Assembly: GCA_963809765.1 (NCBI GenBank)
Contig: CAWEKT010000003.1
Location: forward strand, 310,001 to 374,000
Length of the DNA: 64,000 nt
Reading direction: 5' to 3'
Source of the DNA: JACVRM01 sp963809765
Lineage (GTDB): Bacteria; Actinomycetota; Thermoleophilia; Gaiellales; Gaiellaceae
The notes beneath the pieces are model-generated. The model ran no database searches and had not been told where the DNA came from. It was given only the letters and a program-made list of their open reading frames with translations. The translations under genes were made by a program, and so were the position numbers. The first letter of the stretch is position 1. Each line of letters starts with the position of its first letter. Below are positions 58,731 to 64,000 of the stretch, one piece after another.

Positions 58731-61700
58731 GCGGGAATCTCGCGCAGCTCGTCCGCGGCGAGGCGCTCGACACGCTTGAGCCACGGTGTCGCCTCGAGCC
58801 GGGCAAAGGTCTCGCGGGCCTCCTCGACGAGCGTCTCGGCATCGGCCGACCGGCCCCGCGCGGCCAGCCACTCGGCGTGGTCGACGAGCACGACCGCAAG
58901 GTGAAACGGCACCACTGCCTGCCGAAGCGTGGCCTCGGCGGCCGCGTACAGGCGCTCCGCGGTCGCGTCGTCGCCGCCCAGGCGGGCGCGGAAGCGGTCG
59001 ACGGTCGCCGCGAGCAGGGGCGGCCGCAGCCCGATCGGCTCGGCCTCGACGACGCCGAGCATCTCCTCCGCCTTGTCGGTGTCGCCGAGCTCGAGGGCCG
59101 CCTCGACGCCGTGGAGGACGCCGAGCTTCACATACTGGGACGCGATCCCGAATGCGGCTCGCTCGGCGAAGGCGAGCTCGGCCGCAGCGAGGGCGTCCCG
59201 GGCGTTGCCCTCGGCAAGACGGATGGCGGCAACAGCCGCCTGGTAGCACCCGCGCATCTGGGTGTCGGCCGTCCGGCCGAACTCGTCGTAGTGTGCGACG
59301 AGGGCCTCGCGCTCTGTCGAGGTCGCCCCGGTTGACGAAGATCTCCACCGGGCCCGAGAGCACGCTCATGACGTTGACGTCGGTACCGAGGGACTCCTCG
59401 GGCAGCTCCTCCAGCCGCGCGACCGCTTCGTCCCAGCGACCGAGCATGGTCAGGGCGTAGCTCAGCTCGCTGATCGCATACCACTCGCCCGCAGAGTCCC
59501 CCAGTCGCCGACCCATGGAGCGCGCGTGCTCGAGGTGCTCGAGCGATTCGGCGTAGCGATCGCGCTGGAGACAGAGATCGGAGATGTTCGCCCAAGCGGT
59601 CTGCGCCCCCTTGAGGAAGTCATGGGCGAGCGCCGTATCGAGCGCCAGCTGGAACATGCCGCGCGCCTCGCGCGGCCGACGCGCGGCGAGGAGCCCCGCT
59701 CGCAGGTTCCACCCTCTTACGAGCTCGTCGGTCACGCCGAACGCCTCGGCAACGCCGAGGGCTCGTTCCGCCAGCAGGACGGCCTCCTCCCGCTCTCCTG
59801 CTCGACAGCTTGTTCTGCGCGAGCCTGAGGATGACGAGCGCTTGATCACCGTCGGGTTCGTCGTGGGCGATCTTCTCGTACGCAAGCTCAGCCAACTGGG
59901 TCGCCCTCTCGGCATCCCCAAGGCGCGTCTCGGCATGCGACCACCAGGCCATCGCCCGGGCTTCGCCGTGGGTTTCGCCGGTCGAGGCATAGCGCTCGGT
60001 CGCCTGGGCGAACAGTGTCGACGCGCGATCATGGGCACCGATCCGGAGCGCCATCTCTCCGGCCTGCAACAGCGCTGCCGCCTCTTGCGCCGGGTCCGCC
60101 GCGAGCTCGACGGCATGTTCGAAGTAGCGCTGCGCCTCGCCGGGAGCTCCCAACGAGCCGGCTCGCGCGCCTGCGCGGACGAGCGCCGCGTGCGCCTTGG
60201 CGCGCAGCGGCGCGGCGTCGGGCGCGTCCGGGTCGAGGCGGTAGGCGTGGAGCAGGTGCGAACGCGATCACCTCGGCGATCTCGTCCTCGGCGAGCGACC
60301 GCGACAGATAGTCCGCGGCGGCAAGGTGCTTCGCGCGCCGCTCGCGCTTCGGCAGCGTGTCGTACGCAACCTGGCGGAGGAGGTCCTGGAGGAACCCGTA
60401 CTGCCCTTGCTCGGGGGAGCGAGGGTCGGACTGGACGCCCAACACCTCGCGCCGCACGAGCGCCTTGAGCATGGGCTCCAGCTCGTCGCGGGCGACGCCG
60501 CTCAGCGCGGCCAGCGCATCGGGGGTGAAGGTCTTGCCGAGCACGGCGGCGTCGCCGAGCAGGCGGCGCTCCTCCGCCGACAGCCCGTCGAGGCGGGCCG
60601 CGATCAGGGCGTGAAGGGTCTCGGGGATCTCCAGCGAGCCGACTTCCCCGACGACGCGGTAGGCGGCGCCGTCCTCGGCGATCAGGCCCCGGTCGAGCAG
60701 CATGCGCACGGTCTCCGACCGCATACAGCGGGAACACCCTCGGCACGCGCCAGGATCTGGGCGCGCACGGCGGCCGGGAGACCCGGCACGAGGCCGTCGA
60801 GCAGCTCCTCCATGGCGCGTCTCCGTGAGCGGCTCCAGGTAGAGCGAGGTCGCGCTGCGATGCCCGGCACCCCAGCGCCGGGCGGCGCTCGGCGAGCTCC
60901 GGGCGCGCGAGCGTGATGACGAAGAGCGGGTGGTTACGCGACCACTCGAGCAGGTACTCGACGAAGTCGAGCAGCGACGCGTCGGCCCACTGCATGTCCT
61001 CGAACGCGAGGATCGTTGGATAGGCGTCGGAGAGCCGCTCGAAGAAGAGCCGCCAGGCGGCGAACAGGTCCTGGTGCTCCCGTGCGTCGTCCTGCCCGAT
61101 CCCGAGGAGCTGCGCGAGGCGAGGCTCGATGAAGCGGCGCTCCTCCGGCTCGAGGATGTGCTCCTCGAGGGTGGCGCCCAGCTTCTCGGCGACTGCCGTG
61201 GGCTCGTCGTCCTCGACGATGCGGCAGCGCATCCGGACCATGTCGGCCAACGCCCAGTAGGTGACGCCCTCGCCGTACGCGAGGCAGCGGCCGCGGTGCC
61301 AGTAGATCGTCGGCGCGATGCCGTCGAAGTACTTGTAGAACTCCCAGCCGAGGCGCGACTTGCCGATGCCGGCGATGCCGGTGATCGAGACGAGATGCGC
61401 CTTTCCCTGGTCGGCGCAGAAGTGAAACAGGTCCTTGATCTGGCGCAGCTCGCGATCGCGTCCGACGAAGGGCGCCTCGAGGCCCTGCGACTTCTGGTCG
61501 CCGCCGCGCCCGGACACAACGCGCAGGGCCTGCCACAGCTGGGTCTCTCCCTCCTTGCCCTTGAGCTCGTGCGCACCGGCGCCCTCGTAGACGATCGCCT
61601 GCTCGCTCGCGCGCCGCGTGGCCTCTCCGACGAGCACGGTGCCGGGCTCTGCGACGCCCTGGACCCGGGAAGCGGTGTTCACGACGTCCCCGGCGACCAT

Positions 61701-62264
61701 GCCCTCCCCGGTCGCTCCGAGCGTGACGGCCGCCTCGCCGGTCAGGACGCCGGCCCGGGCGCAGAGATTCTCGGCGCCGACCTCCTGCCCCAGGGCGGAC
61801 ACGGCCGCAACGAGATCGAGCCCGGCGCGCACGGCGCGCTCGGCGTCATCCTCGGTGGCCGTCGGCGTCCCCCACACGGCCATCACCGCATCGCCGATGA
61901 ACTTCTCGACGCTGCCCCCGTAGAGCTCGATCAGCCGTCGGCACGTGTCGAAGTACCGCGAGAGCAGCGTGCGGACTTCCTCCGCGTCGCGCGACTCCGA
62001 CAGCGTGGTGAACCCGACCAGGTCGGCGAAGAGCACGGTCACGAGCCGCCGTTCGGCGACGATCTCCGGCGCAGGCGGCGCGACCGGTTTCGCGCTCGCC
62101 GGCGCGGAAGCGGTGAGCGGCGCCCCGCAGTCGCCGCAGAACTTGCTGGCCGGCGGATTGGCCGCTCCGCACGCCGGACAGCCGGCTTCGAGCCCGCTGC
62201 CGCACTCGCCGCAGAAGCGCTTGCCGGCGGGATTCTCCGCACCGCAGCTCGTGCAGGCCGTCAC
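58727..62264 (-). CDS. Zinc-ribbon / class III cyclase / AAA / TPR regulator (seven frameshifts)
   Basis: About 1176 residues when seven extra bases are removed (frames run 2-1-0-2-1-0-2-1). Start GTG 62264. Two zinc ribbons (TACTSCGAENPAGKRFCGEC, CGAANPPASKFCGDC), a class III adenylate/guanylate cyclase domain (LVTVLFADLVGFTTLSESRD, metal Asp; GGSVEKFIGDAVMAVWGTPT), a NACHT/AAA ATPase (GIAGIGKSRLGWEFYKYF, FEDMQWADASLLDFVEYLLE), and TPR-type helices to the end (LAERALGVAEAFGVTDELVR, DAETLVEEARETFARLEATP). It is a signal-integrating protein known in actinobacteria; the effector is not shown. Whether the cyclase is active is uncertain, because two Asp are kept but the base-binding residues cannot be checked. 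Confidence 0.82.
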
Positions 62265-62296
62265 ACGGAGAGCGTAAAGCGCCGCGTCCGCGAGAG

Positions 62297-63479
62297 CTAG
62301 CGGCGCCCAGCCGTCACGGCGTGCTCGACCGCCTCCTCGTGCTCCGGCTCCGGCCGCGCTGTTGGCCGCTTGAAGCCGCAGCGCCGCGAGGTGGCGCTCC
62401 TTGAGGATCTCGAGCGTGTAGACCATCCAGACCGAGGCCGCCACGACGATCGAGAGCGCCGGCGATGGCGATCAGCGTGTTGCCGAGGTCCCAGATCCCG
62501 TTCGGCCGCGGCGGGACGAAGCGGAGCAGGATCGCGTAGGCGGACAGCAGCGCCGCCCACGCGTGCAGGTACGCGGCCGTGCGCCGCTGCGAGAGGCCGA
62601 TGCGCAGGAAGCGGTGGTAGAAGTGGTTCTGGTCGGCGCTCCACGGCGCCCGCCGGTACTTGAGGCGCTTGAGCACGACGAACGAGGTGTCGAGGATCGG
62701 CACCGCCAGCACCAGCAGCGGCGCGGCGAGCGCGATCGTGGCCGCCGTCTTCATCACGCCCTCGACGGCCACGGCGGCGAGCACGAAGCCGAGCGCGAGC
62801 GCCCCGGTGTCGCCCATGAAGATCCTGCGCCGGGTGGTAGTTGTGCCGCAGGAAGGCGAGGGTCGCGCCGCAGACGATCGCCGACAGCACGGCCGCGCTC
62901 TCGCGGCCGAACGAGGCGCCGAGGATCGCGTACGAGCAGGCGGCGATCGCGACGATGCCCGCCGCCAGCCCGTCCATCCCGTCGATCAGGTTGACGAGAT
63001 TCGCGACGGCGACGATCCAGAAGATCGTCAGCACGTACGCCACCCAGCCGAGGTCGTGGTCGCCGATCAGCGGCAGCGTCACGCGGTCGAACGTGACGTC
63101 GTAGCCGAAGACCGGGATGAACGAGGCGAGGACGAGCCCGAGCATCTTGACGCTCGGCTTCAGCCCGCGGATGTCGTCGACGAGCCCGATCGCGGCGACG
63201 AGCAGCGTGCCGATGAGGATGCCGAGGTACGGCCCGCTCAGGTCGACCCAGATGAGCCGCCGGCACGGTGAAGCCCGCGACGATCGCGAGCCCGCCGATG
63301 CGCGGCACCGCGCCCTTGTGCACGCGCGGCCGGTCGTCGCCCTCGTCGACACCGCCGATCCGCGGCGCGAGCCGCGCGACAAGCGGGGTCGCCAGGAGGA
63401 CGATCGCGGCGGCGAGCAGGAACGCGGGCACCGCCGGGCTGTCCAGGACCAGGGCGCGAAGCGACTCCTGGAAGGACAT
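62297..63479 (-). CDS. WecA/MraY-type undecaprenyl-phosphate sugar-1-phosphate transferase (four frameshifts)
   Basis: About 392 residues from ATG 63479 after four one-base corrections. Multi-span membrane enzyme that moves a sugar-1-phosphate from UDP-sugar to undecaprenyl phosphate. Motifs: HKGAVPRIGGLAIVAGF, VGLVDDIRGLKPSVKMLGLV (DDxxD), NLVNLIDGMDGLAAGIVAIA (NLIDGxDGLA), FMGDTGALALGFVLAAVAVE, LKRLKYRRAPWSADQNHFYH (HxxH). Its C-terminal tail is Pro/Glu-rich. It starts one kind of cell-envelope polymer; UDP-GlcNAc is the usual donor but is not proven. Confidence 0.88.
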
Positions 63480-63543
63480 GCGCCGTGTATAGCACTCTGA
63501 CCGGCGGCGGAGCCGTCACGGTGCTCGGCTACCATCGCCCGCC

Positions 63544-64000
63544 ATGACGGAAGCGCTCTCCGCGACCTCCGCCTTCGACGACCGCATCGCCACCCGCGAG
63601 GCCAGGATCGGCATCGTCGGGCTGGGCTACGCGGGCCTGCCGCTCGCGATGGCGTTCGCCGAGGCCGGGTTCGAGGTCACCGGCATCGACCTGAACGCCG
63701 AGCGAGTGCGCGCGATCCAGGAGCGGCGCTCGTACCTCGTCGACGTCCCCGAGGAGCGCTACGAGGCCGCTCGAAGGCCGCCTGCACGCGACGACGGACT
63801 ACGCCGCCGTCGCCGAGCTCGACGCGCTCACCATCTGCGTGCCGACGCCGCTCTCGAAGACGCGCTCGCCCGACCTCTCCTACATCGTCTCCGCGGCCGA
63901 GTCGGTCGCCGCGAACATGCCGCCCGGGCCAGCTGGTCATCCTGCAGTCGACGACCTACCCGGGAACCACCGAGGAGATCGTGCTGCCGATCCTCGAGCG
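63544..64000 (+). CDS. Nucleotide-sugar dehydrogenase, 5' part (two frameshifts, cut by window end)
   Basis: Starts ATG 63544. Rossmann loop ARIGIVGLGYAGLPLAMAFA, then ITGIDLN-type GFEVTGIDLNAERVRAIQER. Frame breaks near 63766 and near 63930; correcting each gives YEALEGRLHATTDYAAVAEL, TICVPTPLSKTRSPDLSYIV and LVILQSTTYPGTTEEIVLPI. This matches UDP-N-acetylmannosamine or UDP-glucose type dehydrogenases (WecC/Ugd family). It is divergent from the WecA-type gene 64 bp away and is a second such enzyme beside ugd (8933-10279). The catalytic domain lies beyond the window. Confidence 0.85.
   Translation, partial: MTEALSATSAFDDRIATREARIGIVGLGYAGLPLAMAFAEAGFEVTGIDLNAERVRAIQERRSYLVDVPEERYEAARRPPARDDGLRRRRRARRAHHLRADAALEDALARPLLHRLRGRVGRREHAARASWSSCSRRPTREPPRRSCCRSSS

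Noticed and set aside
57606..62444. Single open frame of 1612 codons across three genes
   Set aside because: It joins part of the WecA-type gene, the cyclase gene in the right frame only at its start, and the antisense of the DUF354 gene. A chance run with no stops in GC-rich DNA.

Overview
The window is GC-rich DNA (roughly 70% G+C by eye) from a chromosome with no rRNA, tRNA, CRISPR array, transposase or phage gene that I can see. The gene content (SecA with a C-terminal zinc tail, MerR-linked ahcY, MetH, an F-type ATP synthase, LytR-CpsA-Psr protein, DUF354 and glucuronyl C5-epimerase genes, cyclase/AAA/TPR regulator, paired MoxR/VWA clusters, many ECF-type parts) fits a high-GC actinobacterium, plausibly of the Thermoleophilia/Gaiellales group; that placement is inference, not a measured result.

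Layout. 0-4.7 kb: comF, hpf, a hypothetical and secA on the minus strand. 5-12 kb: sugar nucleotidyltransferases, ahcY with a MerR gene, a cupin, UDP-glucose dehydrogenase and an LCP cell-wall ligase. 12.5-19.3 kb: metH, ogt, a ferredoxin-reductase-like flavoprotein, cytochrome c and a membrane protein, then a badly frameshifted lipoprotein. 19.5-21.4 kb: atpC and atpD. 21.5-22.9 kb: two paralogous small secreted proteins and a zinc-finger anti-sigma factor. 23.3-30.3 kb: a peptide-type ABC importer with a tandemly duplicated first permease. 30.5-37.3 kb: an ECF sigma factor, an overlapping membrane-anchored probable anti-sigma protein, and five secreted proteins that all share one four-cysteine domain. 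37.4-49.0 kb: two six-gene MoxR / DUF58 / BatD-like / VWA / TPR / VWA clusters in mirror image, converging on a sixth secreted four-cysteine protein. 49.1-55.2 kb: a lipoprotein and the rest of the ATP synthase operon (atpI/Z-like, atpB, E, F, H, A, G). 55.3-64 kb: hydrolase, C5-epimerase, DUF354, cyclase/AAA/TPR regulator, a WecA/MraY-type sugar-phosphate transferase and the start of a nucleotide-sugar dehydrogenase.

How it works together. Several blocks serve the envelope (Ugd, nucleotidyltransferases, LCP, WecA-type transferase, C5-epimerase). ahcY and metH are two steps of the methionine cycle. The most novel-looking part is 30.9-49 kb: the ECF sigma factor, its membrane partner carrying the four-cysteine domain on its outer side, the secreted paralogues and the mirrored MoxR/VWA machines could form one envelope-stress or protein-assembly system; that link is inference from gene order and shared motifs.

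Two cautions. First, at least 25 coding regions or gene parts change frame in the raw sequence, almost always in a way explained by one extra base in a CG step or short G/C run. They are dense at 16-19 kb, 40.8-43.6 kb and 53.9-64 kb, and absent from 19.5-40.8 kb. I read these as sequence or assembly errors rather than pseudogenes, and I give gene limits that span the shifts. Second, short palindromes recur between genes (three families described below), and the ATP synthase operon is split by about 28 kb.
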